Both the position numbers and the translations under genes were made by a program. A stretch of 64,000 bases of DNA, taken from assembly GCA_021234155.1 (NCBI GenBank), contig JAJEKV010000012.1, forward strand, positions 3,661,789 to 3,725,788, written 5' to 3'. The notes beneath the pieces are model-generated. The model saw nothing but the letters and a program-made list of their open reading frames with translations, searched no databases and was not told the origin of the DNA. This document shows positions 22,355 through 33,500 of the stretch, one piece after another. Positions within the stretch are counted from its first letter, which is position 1. Each line of letters begins with the position of its first letter. This DNA comes from Isoetes taiwanensis. Its lineage: Eukaryota > Streptophyta > Lycopodiopsida > Isoetales > Isoetaceae.

Positions 22355-22527
22355 TGTAAATTATCAGCCATGTCAGGCTGCCAAGACACGTGTCTGTAGA
22401 GTCGTAGATATCTGAAGAGTCATGTCTGTGTCGGTTCAGTTCAGTTTATATATGTAACTATTTCCATCATGAATATATCATATACGAAGTGTCTTCCTGC
22501 TGTCACAAGATTGTATTGATGTTTAGA
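22355..22527 (+). repeat. copia 3' LTR
   Basis: 173 bp, same length as the 5' LTR with four transitions. Ends GTTTAGA and is followed directly by AGAGT. Confidence 0.9.
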
Positions 22528-22532
22528 AGAGT

Positions 22533-24042
22533 TGCCGGAAATGGCTGGGTTGCTTCTAGTTTTGTGCAGGGCTTCATCTGATTTACGGTTGCATCTGGGT
22601 CTTGCATCTGCTGCATCTACCGGGGATTTGGCGTTATCTGGATCTGGCTGCCACCAGAATAGAGTAGAATGGGCCAGAGAGCCCATGCCTAGGTAGTTAC
22701 TGCTGGTAAAGTGTCTACCGGGGTTCGATTTTTGCTTCAAATGATCTGCCTGGCACCAGCAGACGATTTTGCATGCCTCTGGATTTCCCTGTCTGGATTT
22801 TGCATGCCTCTATCTGGATTTCTTTCTGGATTTCACATTCTTATTTCAGGCCGGATCAGCCGTCTGTGTCATTTCTCTATTTTCCTGCCTCTGTGTGATG
22901 TAGCTGCATGTGCTGCCTTCACCGGAGCTTATCAGGTTGCACATTTTGCACCAGGCTCAAGCGTGATCGAGCCACTGATATGTGCATGTATTTGCACATT
23001 TTGGTGTATCCATTGTTTATATGTGCTAATTCGATGGTCTAACAATGGTTAAAACTTAAAAAAAAAATAAAAAAGGTTGCACTTTTAGCGATAAGGTTGT
23101 AGCGTTTAGAATAATATCATGCAGTATTCAACTTGCAGTTTATAACAATAGTATTCGACTCCCTGTGGCTGATTTTTTTTCCGGGAGAAAGACGGATTTT
23201 GTGAGCCCAATACCACGCGAGGGAGTCGACCCCAATTTCAGAGCCTATAAGTATTTCCTTCGCTTGGGCAACCAAAAATTTGAAACACCAAACATATGTC
23301 AGCAAGAAGTCCACACAGACGTAGGGCTTTAGGGTTGCAGGAAATTGTAATCCGCGATTTGCTCTTGCTTTCCCATTTGCAGAAATCAGATCGATTTACC
23401 TAAGCAAATCAGACAACTCGGGGCCTTGTGCAGATTGCTCATTCAGGAATTGTTAGTATGCTGGTTTTTCTTAATCCGACCAGAAATATTGATGTTCAGA
23501 CAAACAAAGTGACCAGTTGGTGCCGGATTAGAAGACTGCTTTGCTGCTCTGCAGACATGGGCCTGTTGATTTTTTTTACAAAAGACAGTGACAATGCTTT
23601 TTTATGAATCCAAGGGTGTCCTGATTTATGTTACTGTGAGTTCAAATTGGAAAATACGTTGTTTAATGGAATACAAGGAAAAATGGAAAAAGTGGAGAAG
23701 AAGTGGAGGTGGACAAGTCATGTAGCCCCAAATAATGAAATGCTTGAAAACGATGGAAAGACTGCTCTGCAGAAGAAAACTATAACCAGGCCAGCAGCAG
23801 TAATCGATCAATTAAGTGTCATTGGTATTCCACAAGAGCAAAGGTCTGGCAAGGTAAATCGCTTCATGCCCATGTTTTGCGTAGTTCAAACACAACTGAA
23901 TAGTGTAAGCATTTGTGTTGTGAGCTTGGAAAATGCTGTTAGGGCGTTTAACATATTGATGTATCTGCTTCTAGCATTTTGGGATACCATAGTTTTACCA
24001 TCTTCTATTTGGGAAGGCTGCCAGCCTTAATACTGGCAGACG
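22533..24042. other. Upstream region of the PPR gene, right flank of copia
   Basis: No supported gene. 22760-22850 has four close copies of TCTGGATTT, two preceded by TTTTGCATGCCTC. A TATA-like TATAAGTA at 23247-23254 is about 0.8-1 kb upstream of the PPR frame and could be its promoter. A 128-codon open frame (23647-24030) has no recognisable domain and contains a plausible donor (GCAAG|GTAAAT, about 23850), so it may be a 5' exon or UTR. Confidence 0.35.
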
Positions 24043-24180
24043 ATGGAGCCAACATTAATGTTACGAATGCATGTAGGCAGATCCATTCAGGCATTTATTC
24101 TTCATAGCGGGGTAGGCTTTGATATGATTGTGAAGAATGCATTCATTTTCATTATGGAAGGTCACTTGGTGTCCAAATAG
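24043..24180 (+). pseudogene. Frame-shifted 5' PPR segment
   Basis: ATG at 24043 opens a 45-codon frame containing GRSIQAFILHSGVGFDMIVK, which resembles the L-type PPR helix pair (HA..I..G...D..V.N.LI.MY). It ends at TAG 24178-24180. The long PPR frame that follows is in a different frame and has no good ATG at its 5' end, so the two were probably one coding sequence. Confidence 0.5.
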
Positions 24181-24227
24181 TATCAAAATTCAGCAACCTA
24201 GTCCTGTTCTTATCTTCATCAGTCTTC

Positions 24228-26735
24228 TTGGTGCAAGGCAAAATTAGATGTCTAGGAAATGGCATCATGAGCATGTATAGCAAATATGGTAATGTGGAGG
24301 GTGCAGTAAAGGCATTTAGTAAGCTGCCGAGGTACCTCATATCCTGGAATGTGATGATATTGACATACATCAGCAATGGCGATCTTAGAAGAGCTTGGAG
24401 GATGTTCAGCATGATGCCTGGGAGGGGTCTCACATTGTGGGATTCCATGATTGGAGCTCATGGACACCAGAATAACATCATTCAGCTTCCTCACCAAATC
24501 TGCAAAAAAGGCATGGGTGTACATGAGACGATGTGCACTAGCCTTTGCATCACATGTTGCAATTTAACACAAGGTAAGATTATGCATGCATGCATGATTG
24601 GATGTGGTTGTGATTCAATTGCTGCTATTTGTACTAATATTCTGAAAATGTATGGGAAGTTTGGAAGCATGCGCGATGCTCGTGATGTATTTGATCTTGC
24701 ACATGAACAAGATTTGCTTTTATGGTCTGTTATTATTGAAGCTTATGCTCAATCTGGCCAGGGGTATGTAGCATTCCAGCTCTTACAACGAATGCTGGCA
24801 AATGGCATGGTACCAACTAAGATTTTTATTGCCAACATACTGAATGTGTGTCATAGCTGGACAGCATTAACAGAGGTCAGACTAATACATGCTTGCATCT
24901 TTTCAAGTGGGCTTAACACAGACGTATTTTTGGGGAACTCTTTTCTTCATGTATACCGAATGTTCAGAACTTTAGAAGACATAGAAGTGACATTTAAGAA
25001 AATGCCTGATTATAATGCCACGTCTTGGAACGAAGTAATTGCAGCTCATGCCCAAGAGGGGACATTAATCGGTGCATGTAAAGTATTTGAAGCTATGCCT
25101 CAACCAGACCGTGTATCATGGAACTTGGTTATTGCAGCACACGTTCAGTATGGCTTTCCCAAGGAGGCTTTTCAGCTTTTCTGGCAAATGGTGGTGGAAT
25201 CTATTGAGGTAGACAAGATCACCTTCTTGAATCTTCTACGTCCATGCAGTAGTGCGATGCCATTGGCAGAGGGCAAGCTTATTCACGCCAGTATTGTCAC
25301 CACCAATAGCATTGATCTGAAAACCATGATCGGTACTGCAGTTTTTGGAATGTATGGGAACTCTGGAAGCATAGAGGATGCTTGGAGCATGTTCAAAAGA
25401 CTTACTCAACAGGATGTTGTATCATGGACTGCTATGATTGCAGCATGTACAAAGCAAGGACACTTGAATGATGCTATCCATCTCTTTCATGAGATGCAAT
25501 GGGCAGGCATCAAGCCAAACAAAATCACCTTAATCAGTCTTTTAAGATGCTGTTTTAATCCAGGTGACCTAGCCAAGGCTAGAATGATTCATGCGTGTAT
25601 TATTGTTATCTGTGATGGCTATGGAGCTGATGTTCTTGTGGCAAATGCCCTTATTAATATGTACATCAGATGTGGAAGTCTAGAGGACGCACAAGGGCTA
25701 TTTAACCAAATGCCACATTGTGACTCAGCAACCTGGACTTCTATGATTACAGGATATGGGCAACATGGGTGTCTTGAAGAAGCACAAAGGATATTCAATG
25801 AGATGTCCCATCTAGACATGCCATCATGCACAGCTATGATATCTGCATATGCACAGCATGGCAATGTTGATGATGCAAGAAAATTATTTGATGAAATGCC
25901 GCATCGAGATCACATAGCATGGACTGCCATGATTACAGCATATTCTCAGGGAGGATATTGCTTAAGAGCACTTGAACTTTTCAAAGAAATGCAACAAGCA
26001 GGTGAAGAGCCAGATCGGGTTACGTTCATCAGCATTGTGGAAGCCTGTGCCAACTTAGGAGCATTAGAGAATGGTATTTTAACCCATGAGCAGATTGCCA
26101 ACAATGGATTTGAATCAAACCTGATCATTGGTTCTGCACTTATCAACATGTATGGTAAATGTGGAAGCTTGGATAATGCACTTGAAGTGTTCTACAAAAT
26201 GTCCAATCCAAATGTAGTATCTTGGTCAGCCATAATTGCGGCATATGCACAACATGGTCATGGAAGAACAGCCCTATACCTTTTTCAACAAATGTGGTTC
26301 TGTGGAGTGGAAACTAACGAGATTACTTTCATCAGCATTCTTTCTGGATGCAGCCATGCAGGGTTAGTGGATGAAGGCCATCATTATTTTCTTTGCATGA
26401 CCATAGACTATGGTATCACCCCAGTAGCAGACCATTACAATTGCATAGTAGATCTTCTTGGACGAGCAGGACACTTGAGCGAGGCTGAAGCCTTTATACT
26501 GAGGATGCCAATACCAGCTGGCCCAGATACATGGAGGGCCTTTCTTGGTGCCTGCCGAAGCCACAGAGAGGTCCTCAGGGGAAGATCTGCAGCAGAATAT
26601 GTTATTGAATTAGACCCAGATAACACATCAGCGTATATATTAATTTCAAGTATATTTGCTGGAGATGGATCGTTAGCAAAGCGATTGGAGGACACTTTTG
26701 AAGTTACATCAATGAGACAATGCAGACAATTATAA
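24228..26735 (+). CDS. PLS-class pentatricopeptide repeat protein, E domain only
   Basis: An intronless frame of 835 codons made almost entirely of PPR motifs of P, L and S types (about 20 by eye). Typical strings are NMYIRCGSLEDAQGLFNQMP, DVVSWTAMIAAC, DALINMYGKCGSLDNALEVF (loosely) and ADHYNCIVDLLGRAGHLSEA near residue 730. Residues about 766-815 form an E domain (PDTWRAFLGACRSHRE... IELDPDNTSAYILIS). It then diverges and stops after 20 more residues without E+ or DYW. PLS-class proteins bind single-stranded RNA in chloroplasts or mitochondria and direct C-to-U editing; E-only members need a partner deaminase. The listed start codon is TTG, not ATG; the first in-frame ATG is at about 24267 and no transit peptide is visible. 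The real 5' end may be lost or frame-shifted (see 24043-24180). Some motifs are long internal repeats (25.6-26.0 kb). Confidence 0.8.
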   Translation: MVQGKIRCLGNGIMSMYSKYGNVEGAVKAFSKLPRYLISWNVMILTYISNGDLRRAWRMFSMMPGRGLTLWDSMIGAHGHQNNIIQLPHQICKKGMGVHETMCTSLCITCCNLTQGKIMHACMIGCGCDSIAAICTNILKMYGKFGSMRDARDVFDLAHEQDLLLWSVIIEAYAQSGQGYVAFQLLQRMLANGMVPTKIFIANILNVCHSWTALTEVRLIHACIFSSGLNTDVFLGNSFLHVYRMFRTLEDIEVTFKKMPDYNATSWNEVIAAHAQEGTLIGACKVFEAMPQPDRVSWNLVIAAHVQYGFPKEAFQLFWQMVVESIEVDKITFLNLLRPCSSAMPLAEGKLIHASIVTTNSIDLKTMIGTAVFGMYGNSGSIEDAWSMFKRLTQQDVVSWTAMIAACTKQGHLNDAIHLFHEMQWAGIKPNKITLISLLRCCFNPGDLAKARMIHACIIVICDGYGADVLVANALINMYIRCGSLEDAQGLFNQMPHCDSATWTSMITGYGQHGCLEEAQRIFNEMSHLDMPSCTAMISAYAQHGNVDDARKLFDEMPHRDHIAWTAMITAYSQGGYCLRALELFKEMQQAGEEPDRVTFISIVEACANLGALENGILTHEQIANNGFESNLIIGSALINMYGKCGSLDNALEVFYKMSNPNVVSWSAIIAAYAQHGHGRTALYLFQQMWFCGVETNEITFISILSGCSHAGLVDEGHHYFLCMTIDYGITPVADHYNCIVDLLGRAGHLSEAEAFILRMPIPAGPDTWRAFLGACRSHREVLRGRSAAEYVIELDPDNTSAYILISSIFAGDGSLAKRLEDTFEVTSMRQCRQL

Positions 26736-26739
26736 ACCA

Positions 26740-27547
26740 ACAGATACTAAGCCATGTTACCATCACAAATTCATGTTACCATTTCTTAACCAGAGGCATT
26801 TTGTAGTATGTGTGAAATGAAGCGTTTTTTGCTTTTGAAGCTGTCCTTGGCCTACAGTTTTGGCTCAACCATTATATTGTGGTCTAGTGAACATGCTAGA
26901 CATTTGCGTACATATTGAAGAATTATTTGGCACTTTTTGTGAAGACAGATAATTTATTAGGTCTTGCGATTAGGCATGTTTAATCGTTTGACTGTGTTTG
27001 CTGCCATTGGGGTCACAACTCACTTCAACTTGCAGTAAAGACGTTGCAGATTGGTTGTGTGAATGCTCCTTTAAATACAGCTTTTGAATGAACTTCCATG
27101 TCCTATGCCTTTCCAGCAGCATTATTTTCTTTCTTGCAGGTAATCTATGTGGAATTAAGAAGTCAGCTGAAGGAGTTGAAGTTCTTGCAGGCTATGCATG
27201 CTATCTTTACAATATATATGCTTGCTGTCTACATGTGCTGTGGTCATGTATGATATAAGATGGACAACCTTTTCACATCTTGAACCCAGTACATGTTGCA
27301 AATGTAAATGCTCAAACATGGAAATCCAATAATCGCAAGCTAGAATAAGAATAAAGAGCAATCTGATTAGTGGGCTTTTGTTGCAAGGAAGCCAATCAAA
27401 AGGAAAAGAAAGGATGAGCTAGCCAACTCGCCTTAGGTAAAAAGCACAAGTTATTATATAAAACAGCAAAAACAAGACTACACACGGCATTCCGGAATAG
27501 TGAGGCCTCATACTTTAGTGGTTTGGCGGGAAAAGGGGGATGGGGCT
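26740..27547. other. Downstream of PPR gene; no gene seen
   Basis: Likely 3' untranslated and spacer sequence. No domain or repeat recognised. Confidence 0.4.
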
Positions 27548-27645
27548 GAATACTGTATATTTTTTTCTAATGGTTAGAATTAGAAGATTTTGCTCTGAAT
27601 ATTGTATATTTTTTTCTAATGGTTAGAATTAGAAGATTTTGCTCT
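27548..27645. repeat. 49-bp tandem duplication
   Basis: Two adjacent 49-bp units (27548-27596 and 27597-27645), starting GAATACTGTATA and GAATATTGTATA, identical but for one base. A very recent duplication. Confidence 0.9.
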
Positions 27646-27649
27646 GTGC

Positions 27650-28152
27650 AAGGACGGCCGAGGATGGCGGGGCGGCCAGATCTGAGTGCAGACTTGCCTT
27701 CGTGGTATGCTATGGCCGTGTGGCCACTGGAGATGATGCTTGCTAACCAGGTGAAGATCTGCGGAGGGCGGATTCAGTGACAATTTTTTGAACGGTTTTG
27801 GCACGTAGGCTATGGCGCTGATGCCTTTGCACTTTGTTTATAGAGACATCTCCCTGCTGAGGCTTCTTGTTCGGGCGTCTTTGTCAAGCTAGGCAAAATT
27901 GTTCGGGCTTCCGGAAGTTTGAATCCGGAAGTTTGAAGCCTTCTCTCATGCACTTATATTTTCAAAGCTTTAGAAGCTGTGTTTCCAAGCTGTGTCTTCA
28001 GAGCTTTAGAAGCTGAGCCGACGAAGATGAGGTGATGCAGGAGATGAGGCGATGCAGGCAGAGACTGTTGTTTCGGCCTTCTTCAACTATATTTCATCTG
28101 CTTGGCCGGCGTAAAACAGGAGGCTCCGGAGGTCGATTTCTGCAAAAAGCTA
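27650..28152. other. Spacer
   Basis: No gene supported. Around 27900-28020 short direct repeats occur (CCGGAAGTTTGAA twice, AGCTTTAGAAGCTG twice, GAGATGAGG twice). Confidence 0.4.
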
Positions 28153-28280
28153 TGGCTATGGCTATGGCTATGGCTTTGGAGGTCGGTTTATAGCTATGGC
28201 TACTTCAGCGATGGCTACTCGGTTTCCAGCGATGGCTACTCGGTTTATAGCGATGGCTACTCCAGCAATGGCTACTCTGG
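28153..28280. repeat. GGCTAT hexamer run and ~21-bp GATGGCTACTC minisatellite
   Basis: Starts with GGCTATGGCTATGGCTATGG, then four to five degenerate 18-21-bp units around AGCGATGGCTACTCGGTTT. On the plus strand the units read as a repeated SDGYS(V/S) peptide, on the minus strand as VAIAxNR. The open frames here are a by-product of the repeat. Confidence 0.8.
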
Positions 28281-28499
28281 AGGGATTGTTGCTGGCAGGA
28301 TGTTGTTTGGGTGCAGATAAGCGAAGACTGCCTCCTGTGTTGCTCCTGTGTTGCATTTGCGGTTGTTTCTTGCATTTGGGAACCTAGTTTGCTGAGTTCT
28401 GTTGTGCAATCATGTCCTTTCTACTGAAATTTCTGCTGAAATTGCAGTGCTGTTTGTGCTACGGCACGTTCTCACTGAATGCCACCTCTTGACTATGTT

Positions 28500-29871
28500 A
28501 ATTAGCACCAACAAGGGGGCGCCACCTGGCCCAAATCGATTGGCCAGGAGGACTTGCCATTTTTGGCCTAGGAAAAGGGGTCCTACCCCATTTTGTCATC
28601 CAAATTCGAATTTGGGGATTAAGGAGGAGCAGCAGCTAACATCCAAGCTTGTTTACCATCAACCACCCACCAGTTTAGTGTGATGGACTCGTACCATGAC
28701 CATGGCTCCAGCCAGGACACCGGTTAGTACGTAGGTAGCTTGGATTTCTAGTTAGCCATAGGATTAACACTTGTATGAGTAGATGTATGGTTAATCTCTA
28801 TTTTATGTTCTATTCAAGGTTATGGATGGATGGATGGATGTATAAGAATAGTTCTTTCCGTTCCTACTGTGTTGTATGGGTTAAAGGGTGGGTAGAGACC
28901 TAAAGGCCATCTAGAAGTAGAGATGTTCCTAGATAGAACCCCTAAAACCCAGTACTTGCGGCCTGTGCACAAGAGCCTACCTGGCTGTGGATGCTATGAT
29001 GTGGTTCAGCACCAAACAACAGGTATGAAGGTGAATCGGGGGTGGGGTCCCCGCCTAAGCGCTGACTCTGGGACTCCTACGATTATTGCTAGACTTATAG
29101 CCACCACCGTGTGTGGGCTGGGTATGGGTCCAAAACTCCCCGGGCGGAGGGTGGGAGCCTGTATGGCCGCCCTGGGCTCGAACGGGTTGGTGAGCTGACC
29201 TTTAGATTTAGGGGAGTAAGTCGGGTACGGATGCGGGGGTCACTGAGGGGGCACGTATCCTCTAGCACACCCAGGGATCCGTCATACCCGGGGAGGGGAC
29301 GCCTCCCTGACCTGCCTCATCGGACCGGGGAGATGTAACCCGGAGTAGTCCTGAAGGGTGATTCCTTGGGATTGCGTCTCCGGAGGGCTACAAGCACGCC
29401 ATAGCATGATTCAGCCTATCTGCAAAGTGTGCACAGGAGGGGCGGATGGAGTGGACTACCCTAGCCATTGTCTTATGCCAGCCAACGCCATGTTATACCT
29501 CTGTCAGCTGTTATCTTGAGGCCCTGACCATCAGTCACCCCCATGGAGTCTGAGCCCGGGGTAGAGCCCTTAGTTATGGTGTACTTCCTTTGTTATGTTG
29601 GTATTCTGTTGCTAGTTATGATGATGATGATGGGCCACCCTTCGTGGTGGTATATTATTATTTAGTATTGTTGCTAGGTGCTAACATGTATGCATGCTTC
29701 CGCTATATAGGATTCCCATAGAAGACCTCCATGTCCTTCACCCGGACACTTGGCCATCACAAGTGGTCCGAGTCAGATGGAGGGCCTTTCCGTGGTGATG
29801 GATTCGCCATGGGAGGGGAATTTCCCGTATTTATACGATGGGAGCATCATATGGATTCGGGGAGCGTCACA
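28500..29871 (+). repeat. LARD-like element, 5' LTR, lacking its first 173 bp
   Basis: Aligns with 36932-38316 and ends GCGTCACA at 29871. The first 173 bp of the 3' LTR (36759-36931) are absent; similarity begins at AATTAGCACC. GCTGT, the five bases that follow the 3' LTR, occurs at 28449-28453, 46 bp to the left, as a possible displaced target-site duplication. Contains a GGAT microsatellite (about 28827-28840) and an ATG run (about 29618-29632). Confidence 0.85.
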
Positions 29872-29872
29872 G

Positions 29873-29884
29873 TGGTATCAGAGC
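29873..29884 (+). other. Primer binding site (initiator tRNA-Met)
   Basis: TGGTATCAGAGC one base after the 5' LTR end. Confidence 0.9.
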
Positions 29885-30355
29885 GATGGTTCTGGTGAAC
29901 CAAAACTGTTGCACTGGCCATACTTTAACTCGTTAGTTGAGGGTGGAAAAAAAAAAAAAACTCTTGTTTAGAAAGTTCCAACTCTGCCACCCAAGTGTTA
30001 GCTGGTTTAGTATGGGAGGAATGACCTGGTTGTAGAGATAGTGTTTCCTAGTGAAGGGGTTAAAGCTAGAAATTAGAGTTAGAAACTTGAGTTTTGTTTC
30101 CGCCGTAACTCTCTCCTCGTAGCTCGGAACAACCAGATTATTGCTCCAATGGGTCGGGCGTACCCGAAATACCCTAAAGGGGTCGTCGTCAGGTCGCAGG
30201 GGGACCAGCAGAAGGCCAAACCCAACGGCGGCACTGACAGGGTTTGGACGTCTCAGAATCCGAAAATAAACGCGTATAACCGGGTCAGCGCCGCTCCGTA
30301 TAAAACGCGTATTTCCGCCGTTTGTATTTCTTTTATATACCTAATTTTTTTGGCG

Positions 30356-30425
30356 CCTCAACCTAGATTTGAACCCATGACACCTCAATTCCAAGCCTAG
30401 GTGCTTACCACCAAACCAAGCTCTC
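30356..30425 (-). repeat. tRNA-like (SINE head-like) segment 1
   Basis: On the minus strand an A-box-like GCTTGGTTTGGTGGTAAGCA is followed about 30 bases later by a B-box-like GGGTTCAAATC. That is the spacing of an RNA polymerase III promoter in tRNA-derived SINEs. It does not fold as a proper tRNA by eye. Confidence 0.35.
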
Positions 30426-30504
30426 TTGAATATGATATATACATTTCACACATTTCTTATACACATGATACTCTATTTTCTTTGCATAGCAACTTTTATA
30501 TAAA

Positions 30505-30580
30505 AGTTTACCATGCAAGACTTGAACCCTTGACCTCCTAGCACCCAGCCATACGCTTTAACAACAGGATAAGCCTTGGT
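30505..30580 (-). repeat. tRNA-like (SINE head-like) segment 2
   Basis: Minus strand: AACCAAGGCTTATCCTGTTG, then GTTAAAGCG, then a B-box-like AAGGGTTCAAGTC. Similar layout to the segment at 30356, about 130 bp away in the same orientation. Confidence 0.35.
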
Positions 30581-33500
30581 TTAATAGTCTTATATTATAC
30601 TTAATCAATAGTATCTCTGTTTCTCTAGGAAGACTCCTGTCTACCATCACTCTTCTCTAAACCAACGATGTGGTGGCAACAACTCCGCCGGGCTTGTGCA
30701 ACCCTGGTGAGCTAGAAATCACTTAGGAGTTATTATCATCATTGCGGAATGTCTCCGCAACCATATCGACATACGTTCACGCAGAGCGATGAAAGAAAAT
30801 TCCTCGAAAAAAAAAAAGAAAAAAAAGCTCCCAAGTTGGATTTTAATCCACTATTTACCTTGGATATTCTTTAGGTGACGATGATAATGTCCAGTTATCG
30901 ACATTCCTCGGCCTATAGCTTTAGATAATTATTTTTTTTCCTTTGGTAGATGCCTTGATAACACAAAAGTTCTTCAGGCCTTTCCATGATTCAATCTATA
31001 CTACATTCATATGCTTTATAGTAGACCTTATTCGACATTATATATTAAGGGTTAAGTAATATCTTATAGACATAATTATAATTAACGTTGTCTCTCTCTA
31101 GTGTCTAAATCTTGACCCGTCTCATTTTCCCAGGGAAAGGGTCTTTCTTCGCCCAACCAACTAGGGACTGCCATGCAGCACCCCTCTAGCCCATGGGTTT
31201 AGATTCCTTTGATCCTACCACCCCTCAATACTTCTTCTCAATGGTCGTGTTCTCTTATGGACCACTTTCCCAGATCGCGATACCTACTGTAATACGTAGT
31301 GAGTCCTTGTGTTAGAATCCCCACAACAATGTCAGCACTTTATTAATGCCGGGTACAAACCTTGGTATCATTTTGTGCCAAACTTCACCTCCTATATGGC
31401 TGTCATTAAATATTTGCACCACACGACTGTCAAAGTGATAGCACCCTACCCTCTTTTGGAGTTCTTCTCCCGTACATTCCAATGGCCTCCAACCATTGTT
31501 GACTACTTGCCTCCTTCTAGCGTATCTAGATATGGTTGGGCCAACGTATTTTCCAACCATTATTTTAGTGCCTAATCGTCTTTAAGTCCGCAAATGAACC
31601 TATATATTCCAGGGGATTATGTGAATATCCCAAAGAATAGTACCACCCAAAGACCTCTCACGATAGGCCTCCTCTATCCAGAGATCTTGTGTTCAAGTCT
31701 CTGGGGGTACGTCATATGTCCTTATGGACGCTGCCAATGTGTCATGACGTATAAATGCTGTCTACTTATCTATCTATTTATTAAAAAAAAAATAAAATAA
31801 AAAATGTCCTTGCTGGATTCAATTCCCCGTGTTGTCCTAGGGCATGGAAGTCTTCTTCCTTAAGTCATACATCAAATCTTTAAAGAGTTTTTCAGCTCTT
31901 GCTGCCTTGCAAGCCGCAGGTATACCTTTGCATGTTAGCAAAGACTACCCTTCATGTTAGGGAATAACTTTCCTATCCAGATTGCTAAATATCATTCATA
32001 AGGGTCCTTTATTCCTTCTCTTCTTCAATATGTTTTCTACGTCTATGATCGATTTTCAGTATTCCGACCCTTACGCCTGACACAACGTATACAATTTACC
32101 CTTGGTCGTGACTTTTATTCAGTAGAATCCATTTACTCTTTTACGTATTCGTTAGCCGTCTTGTGGCTTCTAAGCCGCTATTAGATGGCCCTATGTTGTT
32201 AATCCACCTATCATTGGAGGTTATGATTCAACATTCTCCCACGTTCTAGAAATGTTAGTCATTACATTTCTCTGTCATGATGTTATGCTGCTCTTGTGGC
32301 ATTCCAAATAACTTGGCATCCTCATCTAAGCCATAATTATAGCCTAAGTCAGCGATTGAGCCTTTGTATAAATCGTAAATTCCCTGGAGTCATCAAGGTG
32401 CCTGCCTAGTATTTTGTGAGTCTCTCTGAGATAACCTGGACTTGTATCCATGTTCGAGTCCTATATATCCTAACTTACACCTCCAAGTAACCCATGCTGT
32501 TCACCTTTGCCTGATCCAGCTATGGATCATGTGGGAAGCTAGTCTTAGGTGTCTATTCAAGACACATTTGAACTACTCGCAGGTGACTGCTATTCGCTAT
32601 CTATCCTGGAATTGTACTATTGTACTATTCAACCCTATCATCTTAAGCTTCATTCTATGGGCCGTTAAAATTTATTTCACGTGCCAACTATTCGAACATA
32701 TCTCCAAACCCTTCATTGGTAACTTTGGAGTACACTCGTCTTTCTCTTCTCGTGTTGCTACTTAGATTAACTCTCCAAGATGTTTATCGTATTTGTACAT
32801 CGTATGTACCTAATACGTATATATCCACATCCCACAATGCTAGAGCTCTGCTCTACCTTAGCTAAAGCGTAACCTTGGTAGTTCTTTCGAACAAAACCCA
32901 TTGCTTATATACCCTTATTCTCTGGCTACTTCCCAAATGGATAGGGGCCAACTCTATGTTGGACTTGTCTATGCTACCTATATTTTGATAGGGTCTCTAG
33001 CTATGTTAACCATTCCTTTAGTGCCTTATGGTACCTTAACCCGGTACATAAACTATAATTTCCCCATGGGATTATGCCATAATTCCAAGGGTTTCCACCA
33101 CAGTCGAAGGCCTTCCCTAAAGGTTCCTTCAGTTAAATATCCTTTGTGTTCTGCCACGCTTTGTCACAACTAACCTATTTTCTTACGTTAGCATGTCAAC
33201 TTCAACTTTTGATCACTTCAAATGTTGTCGTCTTTGCCTCCCTTATAATGAAGCGGAGGCACTAAAACCTCCTGGTCTCTTCATAGGAAACCCAATGTTT
33301 CAATCTTCGTTAGTAACCGCCATATGGTTATCCGGTTCCTTACCGTCTTAAGACTTTCAAAGTCATAATCTTTAAGGGGTCTATGCCTCAAGGCAACGGA
33401 TCCTGCAGCTTCTACTTCAGTATCTACAATTGTTTTCCGCAAGTAGGGTAATTCTTAGGATATATGGAATGACTAATGGTCTATATAATCTCACCCTTCT

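Larger units (their letters stand above)
17617..22527 (+). mobile_element. Ty1/copia LTR retrotransposon, complete but mutated
   Basis: 4.9 kb element with two 173-bp LTRs, an initiator-Met-tRNA primer site right after the 5' LTR, gag-protease-integrase-reverse transcriptase-RNase H in copia order, a purine tract before the 3' LTR, and AGAGT target-site duplications. By eye the LTRs differ at four positions, all transitions (about 2.3%), so the insertion is fairly recent. The coding region carries at least one nonsense change and several frameshifts, so this copy is non-autonomous. Confidence 0.95.

Noticed and set aside
22711-23052. 113-codon plus frame rich in Cys, Phe and Ile
   Set aside because: Built partly on small TCTGGATTT repeats, no domain, start not ATG-supported.
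24228-24230. TTG as the start codon of the PPR protein
   Set aside because: Plant nuclear genes very rarely start at TTG; the position only marks the frame and the real 5' end is probably elsewhere.
26435-26740. Minus-strand frames opposite the PPR gene
   Set aside because: Shadows of the PPR coding sequence.
28102-28320. Gly/Tyr/Ser-rich 72-codon frame
   Set aside because: Created by the GGCTAT/GATGGCTACTC repeats, with an equally repetitive minus-strand frame.
29111-29338. 75-76-codon frame present in both LTRs
   Set aside because: Identical because the LTRs are copies; no domain and no supporting signal.
31309-31575. 88-codon plus frame in the LARD interior
   Set aside because: Isolated, no motif, mirrored by an equal-length minus frame; expected by chance over 6.9 kb.
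32442-32765. 107-codon plus frame in the LARD interior, tested for gag or pol
   Set aside because: No zinc knuckle, protease DSG/DTG, RT YxDD or integrase motif.
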